Shown: in pieces, positions 1 through 8,237 of the stretch
Layout: each line of letters begins with the position of its first letter
Numbering within the stretch: the stretch's first letter is position 1
Origin: Crocinitomicaceae bacterium
Lineage (GTDB): Bacteria; Bacteroidota; Bacteroidia; Flavobacteriales_D; Crocinitomicaceae
Length of the DNA: 64,000 bases
Direction: 5' to 3'
NCBI GenBank assembly: GCA_023957475.1
Contig: JAMLHA010000007.1
Span: 1-64,000 of the forward strand
Program-made: the position numbers and the translations under genes
The notes under the pieces: generated by a model
What the model saw: only the letters and a program-made list of their open reading frames with translations
The model's database searches: none
What the model was told of the DNA's origin: nothing

Positions 1-24
1 ATCAACTTATTTCAGGACGGGACA
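1..24. mobile_element. Terminal end of an IS3-type element lying left of the window
   Basis: The first 24 bases end in AGGACGGGACA, the same 11 bases that end the decayed IS3-family element at 22035. Read on the minus strand this begins TGTCCCGTCCTGAA, a plausible IS3-family terminal repeat starting with TG. The neighbouring bases differ from those of the other copy, so this would be a related element and not an identical copy. The transposase is outside the window, so the assignment rests on this match only. Confidence 0.5.
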
Positions 25-35
25 TACAAAAAAAA

Positions 36-67
36 CAAAAGGCTCGCAATTATTTGCAAGCCTTTTT
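36..67 (-). terminator. Terminator of the peroxiredoxin gene
   Basis: An inverted repeat (AGGCTcGCAA pairing with TTGCaAGCCT, one mismatch) lies just beyond the stop of the minus-strand peroxiredoxin gene. Read on the minus strand the stem is followed by a run of T residues, the form of an intrinsic terminator. Confidence 0.7.
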
Positions 68-102
68 AGAAAACTAAATTTGATTTATTATGTTGAAAAA
101 GA

Positions 103-720
103 TCAATGGTTGCTTAAATATTCTGCTGTACCCTGAGCAGTTGCTTTCATAGCGTCTTTTCCTTCTTGCCAGTTAGCTGGGCAAACTTCACCATACTTTT
201 GAACGTGTGTATAAGCATCCACTAAGCGGATAAACTCATCAACATTTCGTCCAAGAGGCATGTGATTGATAGACTCATGAAACACAGTTCCTTCTTCATC
301 GATTAGGTAAGTAGCTCTGTACGTTACGTTATCACCAGTTGATTCTTCTTCAAACTGATCGTAATCCAAGATACCTAATTCTTCAGCAAGTACTCTTGTT
401 GTGTCAGCAATTAATGGATATTCAACACCTTGAATACCACCTTTGTTTTTTTCAGTGTGTAACCAAGCAAAGTGAACTTCAGCACTGTCGCAAGAAGCGC
501 CAATTACCAATGTATTTCTCTTTGCAAATTCAGCTACAGCAGCTTGAAAAGCGTGTAATTCAGTAGGGCAAACAAATGTAAAATCTTTAGGATACCAAAA
601 AAGAACAATCTTTTTCTTTTCATTTACAGCTTTTTCAAATATATTGATTTTATATGTGCTACTTGCTTTATCAATTGCATTAACATCAATAGATGGAAAT
701 TTTTGTCCTACAATACTCAT
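103..720 (-). CDS. Peroxiredoxin, AhpC/Prx family (typical 2-Cys)
   Basis: A 205-residue thiol peroxidase that reduces hydrogen peroxide and organic hydroperoxides in the cytoplasm. The peroxidatic cysteine is Cys51 in FTFVCPTEL, and the resolving cysteine is Cys180 in the GEVCPANW motif near the C-terminus, so this is a typical 2-Cys enzyme of AhpC type. Length is normal for the family. The gene stands alone with its own TATCTTTG box upstream and a hairpin terminator downstream, and no ahpF-like reductase is adjacent. The reducing partner is not visible here; thioredoxin or a bacilliredoxin system is possible because bshC and a bacilliredoxin occur in the window. Confidence 0.93.
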   Translation of the reverse strand: MSIVGQKFPSIDVNAIDKASSTYKINIFEKAVNEKKKIVLFWYPKDFTFVCPTELHAFQAAVAEFAKRNTLVIGASCDSAEVHFAWLHTEKNKGGIQGVEYPLIADTTRVLAEELGILDYDQFEEESTGDNVTYRATYLIDEEGTVFHESINHMPLGRNVDEFIRLVDAYTHVQKYGEVCPANWQEGKDAMKATAQGTAEYLSNH

Positions 721-744
721 TTTATTTGCGTTTTAATTACACAA

Positions 745-752
745 CAAAGATA
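745..752 (-). promoter_or_regulatory. -7 promoter box of the peroxiredoxin gene
   Basis: On the minus strand this reads TATCTTTG, matching the Bacteroidota -7 consensus TAnnTTTG, 24 bases before the start codon. No clear TTG is present at the expected -33 distance. Confidence 0.45.
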
Positions 753-929
753 AGTGAGAAAAAAAGGGTTTCTTTATTGTAAATATTTATAATACCATAG
801 AAAAAATTTATACAGTTGAAATTGCTGATAGATTAACGTGTTTTTTTATTTGATTGCAAATTAAAAATTATAGATTTAGTAGCAAATTAGGGTTATTAAA
901 AAGTTAATTGTTAAAAAATTAAATAAACA

Positions 930-962
930 TTGTAAAATAATGGCTTTTTGGTCGTATATTCG
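930..962 (+). promoter_or_regulatory. Candidate promoter of the ald-type gene
   Basis: TTG at 930-932 and TATATTCG at 955-962 resemble the TTG / TAnnTTTG promoter with a 22-base spacer and one mismatch in the -7 box. The start codon is 23 bases downstream. Confidence 0.35.
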
Positions 963-985
963 TGTGAGGAATTAACCCATATAAT

Positions 986-2218
986 ATGAAAACCGATCCT
1001 GAATTATTAAAACATTTGATGCAACAAGGGAGTTTGTTGCCTCAAGAAGAAATGTTGGAAGTAGCCAATAAAAAAGGTAACTTGTACATTGGTATCCCAA
1101 AGGAAACTTCTTTTCAGGAGAATCGTGTAGCGCTTGTGCCCGAAGCTGTATCGCTTTTAGTTTCAAATGGACATCGTGTGAAAATAGAAACAAAGAGTGG
1201 AGAAGGATCTAAATTTACCGATAGAGATTATAGTGAAGCAGGTGCCGAAATTTGTTATGATAGAGAAGAAATATTTAAATGCAACATCATTTTTAAGGTT
1301 ACGCCACCAAGTGATAAAGAAATTGATTTGATGCCAGGTCATCAAACGTTGATTTCTGCTTTACAAATTACAACGCAACCAAAAGAAACCTTGCAAAAGT
1401 TGATGAATAAAAAAATCACCGCAATTGCATGGGATTATATAAAGGACGATCAAGGTGTGTTTCCTGTTGTGCGTACAATGGGAGAGATTGCTGGTACAAC
1501 TTCTATTTTGATTGCTGGTGAATTGCTTTCTTCTTACAACGAAGGTAAAGGAATGATGTTGGGTGGTGTTGCAGGTGTTCAACCGTCAGAAGTAGTTGTG
1601 ATTGGAGCAGGCTCTGTTGGTGAATACGCTACACGTGCTGCTTTGGGATTGGGTGCAAATGTTCGTGTTTTCGATAATTCATTGTCACGTTTAAGACGTT
1701 TGCAAAATGATATTGGTCAACGTGTCAATACATCTGTGATTCAACCTAAAGTGTTGGCAAAAGCTATTAAAAGAGCCGATGTGGTGATTGGTGCTTTGCG
1801 TGCTTCACTTGGCAGAACTCCGTGTGTAGTTACCGAAGAAATGGTACAAGAAATGAAAACTGGTTCTGTTATTGTAGATGTGAGTATAGATCAAGGTGGA
1901 TGTTTTGAGACTTCTCGGATTACTAACCATAAAAAACCTACATTTATAGAATATGGTGTCATTCATTATTGTGTTCCTAACATTGCATCTCGTATATCAC
2001 GTACAGCATCTTTTGCATTGTCTAATATTTTTTCTCCTATTTTATTGAATATGGGAAATATTGGAGGATGTGAAAAGTTAATTGCCAATGATCCTGGTTT
2101 TAGAAGTGGTGTATATATTTACAAAGGTTATTTAACAAGTGAAGTGTTGGGTAAAGTTTTTGATTTAAAATATAAAAACATCGAATTGCTCATCATGGGA
2201 TTAAAGCGCAATCAGTAA
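986..2218 (+). CDS. ald: Alanine dehydrogenase / PNT-alpha family oxidoreductase
   Basis: A 410-residue NAD(P)-dependent oxidoreductase of the alanine dehydrogenase / pyridine nucleotide transhydrogenase alpha family, expected to interconvert alanine and pyruvate plus ammonia. The N-terminal catalytic half begins with GIPKET and ENRVALVP (Arg47 region). The Rossmann motif GAGSVG is at about 207-212, and the family signature VDVSIDQGG is in the C-terminal part. It is about 40 residues longer than classical Ald, with an N-terminal extension of about 30. The active-site histidine of classical alanine dehydrogenases is not evident in the LISALQITTQ stretch, so the substrate is inferred. The stop overlaps the ATG of the next gene (TAATG). 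Confidence 0.8.
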   Translation: MKTDPELLKHLMQQGSLLPQEEMLEVANKKGNLYIGIPKETSFQENRVALVPEAVSLLVSNGHRVKIETKSGEGSKFTDRDYSEAGAEICYDREEIFKCNIIFKVTPPSDKEIDLMPGHQTLISALQITTQPKETLQKLMNKKITAIAWDYIKDDQGVFPVVRTMGEIAGTTSILIAGELLSSYNEGKGMMLGGVAGVQPSEVVVIGAGSVGEYATRAALGLGANVRVFDNSLSRLRRLQNDIGQRVNTSVIQPKVLAKAIKRADVVIGALRASLGRTPCVVTEEMVQEMKTGSVIVDVSIDQGGCFETSRITNHKKPTFIEYGVIHYCVPNIASRISRTASFALSNIFSPILLNMGNIGGCEKLIANDPGFRSGVYIYKGYLTSEVLGKVFDLKYKNIELLIMGLKRNQ

Positions 2219-2676
2219 TGAGTGTTATTCAAGCATTAAATTTACCTCTAGCTCAACTTAAATTAAAAAAAAGGAATTCTGAACTTTACGTTTGGTGTAT
2301 TATTCGTAAAAAACAGTTGTTGTTAACTCCCGAAGAATGGGTTCGGCAACATTTTATTCATTTTTTGACTGCTACCATACAAATTCCAATAGAACGTATT
2401 GCTTCTGAATATGGAATTACGGTTAATAACCTCACAAGAAGATGTGATTTGGTAGTGTTTAATAAAGAAGGAAATCCTAAAATGATTGTGGAATGTAAGG
2501 CAACTTCTGTAGCGATTAATCAAGAAGTTTTTTATCAGATTGCTCAATACAATCGACAATTGCAAGTGAATTATTTGGTGCTAACCAATGGTTTGGAGCA
2601 TTTTTTTGCCAAAATTGATGCAGATAGTAATCAATTAACACCTTTAACAGAATTGAAAAAGGAGTGGTTTGATTAA
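2218..2676 (+). CDS. HSDR_N-type PD-(D/E)XK domain protein
   Basis: A 152-residue protein resembling the N-terminal domain of type I restriction R subunits (HSDR_N family). A nuclease-like core is visible: Asp77 in RRCDLVVF, then Glu92 and Lys94 in MIVECKA, i.e. the D...ExK pattern of the PD-(D/E)XK fold. It has no helicase domain and no hsdM/hsdS neighbours, so it is not a working restriction system. Small stand-alone members are common in Bacteroidota and their role is unknown to me. Its ATG overlaps the stop of the preceding ald-type gene by one base, so translation is probably coupled. Confidence 0.75.
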   Translation: MSVIQALNLPLAQLKLKKRNSELYVWCIIRKKQLLLTPEEWVRQHFIHFLTATIQIPIERIASEYGITVNNLTRRCDLVVFNKEGNPKMIVECKATSVAINQEVFYQIAQYNRQLQVNYLVLTNGLEHFFAKIDADSNQLTPLTELKKEWFD

Positions 2677-2813
2677 GGATTGCCTTTGGCAATTGGATAG
2701 CACGCTGATTAACACAGATAAATAGATTTATAAGTACTCACAAAATCAGTAATTATCATTTTTAAGTATCTACTTCAAAAAAAAATCAGCGTCACTTGTG
2801 TTCTATTTTGAAA

Positions 2814-3713
2814 TCAACCTTCTCGTTGCCAAACGATAATATTCGAATCATCAGAAGCAGAAACAAACGTGTGATCATCTAATTTTGTGAGGTTGTTGAC
2901 TGAGTGTCGATGTCCACCATGCTTGTATTCAATTTTTTGAAGAACAGATTTGTCTTTCCAATTCCATATTTTAATGCTTTTATCGCGACTTGAAGAAATC
3001 AGTGTGTTATTGTCTAATTTTATCAAACTATAAATCATGTAATTGTGTGCAGGTAGTGCTTTTATTTGTTTTCTTGTAGATTTATCCCAAACGCGTATCA
3101 TTGCATCTTTGCCACCTGTAATTAAGGTGTCTTTGTCCCATTCTATAAGTGTTCCAACTCCGTCTTCATGAGCGTAAAATTCTTCTTTTAAGTTGAAATA
3201 TTCGGTGTCAATTATTCGAATGAAGCCGTCTTTGCAACAAAGATATAACAGAGTATCATCGTCAGAAACAACTATTTTCCTGATTTTATCACTGTCAAAT
3301 GGTAGTTGAATGAGAAGCTCTAATTTTTGGCTGTTCCAGACTGATACCAATCCTTCACCATCTGAAATGTACAAATGATGTTTTGATTTGTTTTCAGCCA
3401 TCGAAAATACGCCGTTTGTATGGAGTTTAATGTATTTTATTTCTTTGCGTTCATTCAAATCAAAAAGGTGAACATCTCCATTTGTTAATCCAACAGCTAA
3501 CTTGGTATTGTTGTCAACTAATTGAATGCAATAGGGGGTAAGCGGTAGTTGAATGGCAAATTTATCTTGCTTACCTGTTTGGATGTCCCATCTTACAACA
3601 TATTTATCGGCACTTCCCGAGTAGATGTATCTACCATCAAATTGTAAGGTGTAAACAGCAGCTGCATGCTCAGTAAATGCGATCTTTTTTGTGAATTTTT
3701 TGAAATCTGCCAT
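2814..3713 (-). CDS. WD40 repeat protein
   Basis: A 299-residue protein made almost entirely of WD40-like repeats, for example YIYSGSADKYVVRWD near the N-terminus, LITGGKDAMIRVWD in the middle and TFVSASDDSNIIVW at the end. The length suits one seven-bladed propeller. There is no signal peptide, so it is probably a cytoplasmic scaffold. It is a single gene facing bshC across a short divergent region (3714-3825). The binding partner cannot be inferred. Confidence 0.85.
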   Translation of the reverse strand: MADFKKFTKKIAFTEHAAAVYTLQFDGRYIYSGSADKYVVRWDIQTGKQDKFAIQLPLTPYCIQLVDNNTKLAVGLTNGDVHLFDLNERKEIKYIKLHTNGVFSMAENKSKHHLYISDGEGLVSVWNSQKLELLIQLPFDSDKIRKIVVSDDDTLLYLCCKDGFIRIIDTEYFNLKEEFYAHEDGVGTLIEWDKDTLITGGKDAMIRVWDKSTRKQIKALPAHNYMIYSLIKLDNNTLISSSRDKSIKIWNWKDKSVLQKIEYKHGGHRHSVNNLTKLDDHTFVSASDDSNIIVWQREG

Positions 3714-3813
3714 TTTGTAATTGTTTCTGCAAATTTAATAAATAAGTTGATACAACTTATGTTATTTAGAATAATTATAAATAACAAAAGAAACAACATC
3801 TATTAAAAACCAC

Positions 3814-3821
3814 TAACTTTG
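3814..3821 (+). promoter_or_regulatory. -7 promoter box of bshC, possibly leaderless transcript
   Basis: TAACTTTG matches TAnnTTTG exactly and ends four bases before the bshC ATG at 3826. A start site a few bases downstream of the box would put the mRNA 5' end at or next to the start codon. No clear TTG lies at the -33 distance. Confidence 0.45.
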
Positions 3822-3825
3822 TAAC

Positions 3826-5415
3826 ATGAAAGTTACAACACTCAATCGGGCAAATACTGGTTATTTTTCGCAACAACAACTGGATTTGTGTTACAATCAG
3901 GAAGTTTATTCTGATTTTATAACACAACCTTTTTCTATACAGGCTTTTCAATCTCAATTAATTGCCAAGCAAAACTCGTTTTCGAGTGAGCAAAGAGCTG
4001 ATTTGGTAGTTGCCTTAAAACGTCAATATCAAGGTGTTGAATTGAGTAAAAGTGTTGCAAAAAACATTGAGTTATTAAGTGAAGGTACTACATTTACGGT
4101 TACTACAGGTCACCAAATGGTAGCTATGACTGGCCCTTTGTATTTTATTTACAAAATAGCTCATGCCATTCGTCTTTGTGCTGAATTGAAACAAAATTAT
4201 CCAACTTATGATTTTGTTCCAGTTTATTGGATGGCAACAGAGGATCATGATTATGAGGAAATTAAATCGTTTCATTTATTTGGACGAACGATTTCTTGGG
4301 AAACGCAACAAACGGGAGCTGTTGGTCAGTTTTTAATGAAAGATTGGGATGAAGTGGTAGTACTTTTGAAAGATTTGTTTCAAAATCATCCAGAGAGTGA
4401 TTTATTTGACTGGTTGAAATGCTTTGAAGGTAATAATTATGCCATTGCTTTTAGAAAGTTGGTAAATTATCTTTTTGAAAAACATGGTATTGTCATAATC
4501 GATGGCGATGATACACTTCTTAAAAAAGCTTTTGTACCGATGATGCAAAAAGAAATCAACGAGCAATTTGCGTTTAATGCCATTCAATCAACAACTGAAA
4601 ATTTGATTAAAAAAGGTGGAAAACAACAAGTTATGCCTCGTGAATACAATCTTTTTTACATAGAAAGTGGAATGCGTGAACGCTTAATTGCTGAAGGTAA
4701 TGATATTTTGATTCCACAAAAGGGAACTTATTCAACAGGTGAGATAGTGAAATGGATGGAAAAATCACCCGAATTGTTTTCGCCCAATGCATCAATGCGT
4801 CCATTGTATCAAGAAGTGATTTTGCCCAATTTGTGCTACATAGGAGGTGCTGGAGAGATCAATTATTGGTTGCAACTAAAAGGTGTTTTTGACGCTGTTT
4901 CAATTCCTTATCCTTTATTGAAAACCAGGAATTCTATTTTATGGATTGATAAAGCAACATCGGATAAAATCAATCAGTTGGAACTTGATTACCAAGATTT
5001 ATTCAAAGAATTGCATGTACTAAACAAAGAATATTTAGAAAAAAATGCAGCTGATGAAATTGATTTTACGGAAATTCAAGAAAAATTAGCGCAACTAAAA
5101 AATATATTTTTGGAAACCAGTTCTGCAATCGATCCATCATTGGATAAGTACATGATTGCCGAAACTGTAAAATTGGAAAAGCATTTTCAACAAATGCAAG
5201 ATCAATTGTACAAATCATCTAAAAAGAAACATGAAAAGGGATTGAAATCATTGAAACAAATTAAAGATCGTTTGTTTCCAGAAGGAAATCTACAAGAGCG
5301 TTATACAAATTTTTTACAATTAGCTCCAGATGGTAATTTGTTGAAAGTTATTGATGCTATTGTTGAACATGTGCAACCAAGTACCAATGATTTCTTAATT
5401 TTTGAAGAAGAGTAA
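3826..5415 (+). CDS. bshC: Bacillithiol biosynthesis cysteine-adding enzyme BshC
   Basis: A 529-residue protein of the BshC (YllA) family, which adds cysteine to glucosaminyl-malate in the last step of bacillithiol synthesis. Family hallmarks are the N-terminal TVTTGHQMVAMTGPLY segment and the ATEDHDYEEIKSFHLFG motif, plus IGGAGEINYWLQLK in the middle. The C-terminal third is rich in Lys and Glu and predicted to form the family's coiled coil. Length is normal. It is monocistronic, with a TAACTTTG box immediately upstream. bshA and bshB are not in the window, but a CGC-motif bacilliredoxin is encoded at 22.1 kb. Confidence 0.93.
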   Translation: MKVTTLNRANTGYFSQQQLDLCYNQEVYSDFITQPFSIQAFQSQLIAKQNSFSSEQRADLVVALKRQYQGVELSKSVAKNIELLSEGTTFTVTTGHQMVAMTGPLYFIYKIAHAIRLCAELKQNYPTYDFVPVYWMATEDHDYEEIKSFHLFGRTISWETQQTGAVGQFLMKDWDEVVVLLKDLFQNHPESDLFDWLKCFEGNNYAIAFRKLVNYLFEKHGIVIIDGDDTLLKKAFVPMMQKEINEQFAFNAIQSTTENLIKKGGKQQVMPREYNLFYIESGMRERLIAEGNDILIPQKGTYSTGEIVKWMEKSPELFSPNASMRPLYQEVILPNLCYIGGAGEINYWLQLKGVFDAVSIPYPLLKTRNSILWIDKATSDKINQLELDYQDLFKELHVLNKEYLEKNAADEIDFTEIQEKLAQLKNIFLETSSAIDPSLDKYMIAETVKLEKHFQQMQDQLYKSSKKKHEKGLKSLKQIKDRLFPEGNLQERYTNFLQLAPDGNLLKVIDAIVEHVQPSTNDFLIFEEE

Positions 5416-5419
5416 AGCT

Positions 5420-6895
5420 TTAGAGTGCTTTGCTCGTTGATTTCTCTATGAAATAGATACTTCCTATAAATAGCAAAATGACTGTGTTGTGAATGACAAA
5501 TTGTGCCCAACCATCAGGTATTGCGAAAAATCGTAGGATAAAAAACACTAACAATGCATATCCAAAATAGAGAATAAATTTTCGAATGTTGTAGTTAATT
5601 GGATAGTATTTCTGCCCCAAAAGATACGAAGCAATCATTTGACAGGCATAAACCGCCATTGTTGTCCAAGCACTGGCTTCATATCCAATCATTGGAATCA
5701 ATAGGAAATTCATTCCAATAGTGAGTGCTGCACCGCCAATAGCGATGTAAGCACCAAATTTTGTTTGTCCCGATAATTTGTACCAAATACTTTGATTGTA
5801 GTAGATGCCTAAAAAAACATTGGCCAATAACAGTAGAGGTACCACTTTCAATCCTTCCCAATAAGCTGAATTAGGAATAAAATACTTGAATAATTGAAGG
5901 TTTAATGAAACAAGAAGGAAAACGACACACAAAAGTGCTATTAAATAGTTCATTACTTTAATGTACAGTTTGTTTCTGTTTTCGTGTTGTGCATTGGAAA
6001 AGAAAAAGGGTTCAGCTGCGTATTTGTATGCTTGAAGGAAAATGGTAACGAGCATTGCTAATTTGTAACAAGCACTGTAAATTCCGACTTGACCTTCGGC
6101 GTAGGCAATGGCTTGTTTTGGATCGCCAAATTCATCGAGTTTAATGTTGTAGAGTATGTTTTGCAATAAAATTCGGTCAATTGTTTCATTGATAATTCCT
6201 GCGAATCCTGCCAAAACGAGTGGGAAGGAGTAGATCAACATGGTTTTTATCAATTCTTTATTGAATGTGAATCGAATACCCATAAAATCTTTGTACACCA
6301 TGATTGGTTTTACCAATGATGAAAGAAAATTGGCAACAAGTATGTAGAGAACACCAATTTCGGGTTGTGATTTATCAAAGAAAAACAGCAATAACACAAC
6401 ATTGAAGAAGATATTGACTGCAATAGCAGTAATTTGAATCGTAGCAAACCGTTTTGCTTGATTTTCTATCCTTAATTTAGCCAATGGAAGTGCCGATACA
6501 GCATCAATACAGACAATGGAAGCTAAAAGAATGATGTATTCAGCGTGGCCTTTCATCAGCATCCATTCGGCTATTTTCGGACTCATTGCAATGGCAAAAA
6601 TTAAGAATAGCGCATTGAATAGACCAACCGTCAGAAAGCTATTTTGAAAGAGATCTTCCTTTTTTTCCTTATTGTCACTGATAAATTTGAAAAAAGCCGT
6701 TTCCATTCCCAAAGGAAGTAAAACGATGAGAAAAGCAACCCATGCGTAGAGAATGGAGACAACGCCATAATCCTTTGGTTCGGCAAAAACGTAAACGTAA
6801 AGTGGAACCAATAAAAAATTAAGAGCCCTACCGAGTATGACAGTTAAGCCGTAAACGGCAGTTTGTCCAAGTAATCTCTTTATAGGGCTTTCCAT
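5420..6895 (-). CDS. Polysaccharide / lipid-linked oligosaccharide flippase (Wzx/MATE-like)
   Basis: A 491-residue integral membrane protein with about 12-14 hydrophobic segments, of the oligosaccharide flippase (Wzx, RfbX-like) family. It begins with the charged amphipathic RLLGQTAVYGLTVILGR segment typical of these exporters and has the paired helices and basic loops of the MVF/MATE fold throughout. Expected role: moving undecaprenyl-linked sugar units across the inner membrane for O-antigen, capsule or glycan synthesis. It is encoded directly downstream (8-base gap) of the enoyl-CoA hydratase gene on the same strand. No glycosyltransferase is adjacent, so the substrate is unknown. Confidence 0.85.
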   Translation of the reverse strand: MESPIKRLLGQTAVYGLTVILGRALNFLLVPLYVYVFAEPKDYGVVSILYAWVAFLIVLLPLGMETAFFKFISDNKEKKEDLFQNSFLTVGLFNALFLIFAIAMSPKIAEWMLMKGHAEYIILLASIVCIDAVSALPLAKLRIENQAKRFATIQITAIAVNIFFNVVLLLFFFDKSQPEIGVLYILVANFLSSLVKPIMVYKDFMGIRFTFNKELIKTMLIYSFPLVLAGFAGIINETIDRILLQNILYNIKLDEFGDPKQAIAYAEGQVGIYSACYKLAMLVTIFLQAYKYAAEPFFFSNAQHENRNKLYIKVMNYLIALLCVVFLLVSLNLQLFKYFIPNSAYWEGLKVVPLLLLANVFLGIYYNQSIWYKLSGQTKFGAYIAIGGAALTIGMNFLLIPMIGYEASAWTTMAVYACQMIASYLLGQKYYPINYNIRKFILYFGYALLVFFILRFFAIPDGWAQFVIHNTVILLFIGSIYFIEKSTSKAL

Positions 6896-6903
6896 CTATT
6901 GTA

Positions 6904-7680
6904 TTAGCTTCTAAAATTTGCTTTTCTTTTCTCAATAAATGCTGTTGTTCCTTCTTTGAAATCAGCTGTTCCAAAGCATTTTCCAAACTCTTCTATTTCT
7001 GCCTCAAAACCATTTACACCGCTTTTAAAACCAGCGTTAACTGCATTGATTGCAGAAGAAATAGCTGTTCTAGAGTTTGCTAAAATTTGTGTAGCAATTT
7101 CGTTTGCTTTTGCTAGTAATTCTTCTGGTTCAACAACGTAATTAACCAATCCCCAAGTCAATGCTTCGTCTGCTTTAATCATTCCAGCAGTGAAAACCAT
7201 TTCGTTTGCTTTTCCTTTACCTACTAATTGTGCTAAGCGTTGTGTTCCTCCATAACCTGGTATTACACCCAAAGACACTTCAGGTAATCCCATTCGTGCA
7301 TTTGATGAAGCGATACGGATATGTGACGCCATTGCTAATTCCAACCCTCCGCCTAATGCAAAACCATTAACAGCGGCAATAACAGGAATAGATAGATTTT
7401 CTATTAAATCAAATAGCAATTGTTGACCTTGTTGTGCTAATTCACCACCTTCAGCAATTGAAAAATGAGCAAATTCTTTGATGTCAGCTCCTGCTACAAA
7501 TGCTTTTTCGCCAGATCCAGTAAGAATAATCACACCAGTTGATTGGTCTTTACCAGCAGTTTTAATTGCTTCGTGCAATTCAGAGATGGTTTCTTTATTT
7601 AAAGCATTTAATTGAGAAGGTCTATTGATTGTAATTTGTACAATTTGACCATTTTTTTCTACTAAAATATTATTATACAT
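6904..7680 (-). CDS. Enoyl-CoA hydratase/isomerase family protein
   Basis: A 258-residue crotonase-fold enzyme that hydrates trans-2-enoyl-CoA in fatty acid or amino acid breakdown. The oxyanion-hole segments are AFVAGADIKEF (about 60-70) and NGFALGGGLELAM. Both catalytic glutamates of true hydratases are present: Glu114 in GGGLELA and Glu134 in LPEVSLGVIPGYGGTQRL. Length is typical. It is followed after 8 bases by the flippase gene, probably in one transcript although the functions look unrelated. The exact acyl chain preference cannot be read from the sequence. Confidence 0.92.
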   Translation of the reverse strand: MYNNILVEKNGQIVQITINRPSQLNALNKETISELHEAIKTAGKDQSTGVIILTGSGEKAFVAGADIKEFAHFSIAEGGELAQQGQQLLFDLIENLSIPVIAAVNGFALGGGLELAMASHIRIASSNARMGLPEVSLGVIPGYGGTQRLAQLVGKGKANEMVFTAGMIKADEALTWGLVNYVVEPEELLAKANEIATQILANSRTAISSAINAVNAGFKSGVNGFEAEIEEFGKCFGTADFKEGTTAFIEKRKANFRS

Positions 7681-7730
7681 TGTTTTATGATTTTATTCTG
7701 TAAATATAACACATCCATTTATAAGTCAAG

Positions 7731-8237
7731 TTACTCTTTTTGATTTGAATTGGCTTTGTAAATACTCAAACCTAAATCGAGTACATTGTCAAGATTTTCA
7801 ACTGTAACGGCTTGCTCAATGGTGAAAATGTACTGTCCTGGAACAGTAATTTTTCGATCTGCAAACGTTAATTGATTTTCAATAATTGTACCAGAGTTTT
7901 TTCCTATCCACGTACCGTCAGAATTTTGAATTTTAATTTCAAACGGTTCTCTTACTTTTTCTTTCGTTGGAGTTTGTGAATGCCAAAACAACCAAATGTT
8001 ATTGTATTGATAACTTGAGGTGGTACGAAGCGACAAAACAAATCGGTAAGTTGCAGTCGTATCATCAATGGTAACTTTGAACGTAGGTTTTTGACTCAAA
8101 TCCCATTCATTGCCTTTAAAACTATATACTTTTTCATAGAACGGTTTTTCAGAACAGCTGATGAGGCCGAAAGAAAGCGCAAGTATAGCAAAGCTATAAC
8201 GTAGCCATTTATTGATTGTTCTCTTTTGATGAGTCAT
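7731..8237 (-). CDS. gldH: Gliding motility lipoprotein GldH
   Basis: A 168-residue lipoprotein of the GldH family, one of the Gld proteins needed for Bacteroidota gliding and T9SS function. The ATG at 8237 is chosen because it gives a normal signal peptide with lipobox LISC (Cys28). The frame is open 60 codons further upstream, but that part only overlaps the ricT tail and is Lys/Arg rich. The mature part is a small beta-rich domain (NEWDLSQKP, YQYNNIWLFW, GTWIGKNSG). The start overlaps the end of ricT by 29 bases. A ricT-gldH order is, as I recall, common in Flavobacteriia, which supports the call. Confidence 0.85.
   Translation of the reverse strand: MTHQKRTINKWLRYSFAILALSFGLISCSEKPFYEKVYSFKGNEWDLSQKPTFKVTIDDTTATYRFVLSLRTTSSYQYNNIWLFWHSQTPTKEKVREPFEIKIQNSDGTWIGKNSGTIIENQLTFADRKITVPGQYIFTIEQAVTVENLDNVLDLGLSIYKANSNQKE

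Noticed and set aside
2218..2676. A restriction-modification or defence system around the HSDR_N protein
   Set aside because: No methylase, specificity subunit or helicase is encoded nearby; the protein is a stand-alone domain beside a metabolic gene.
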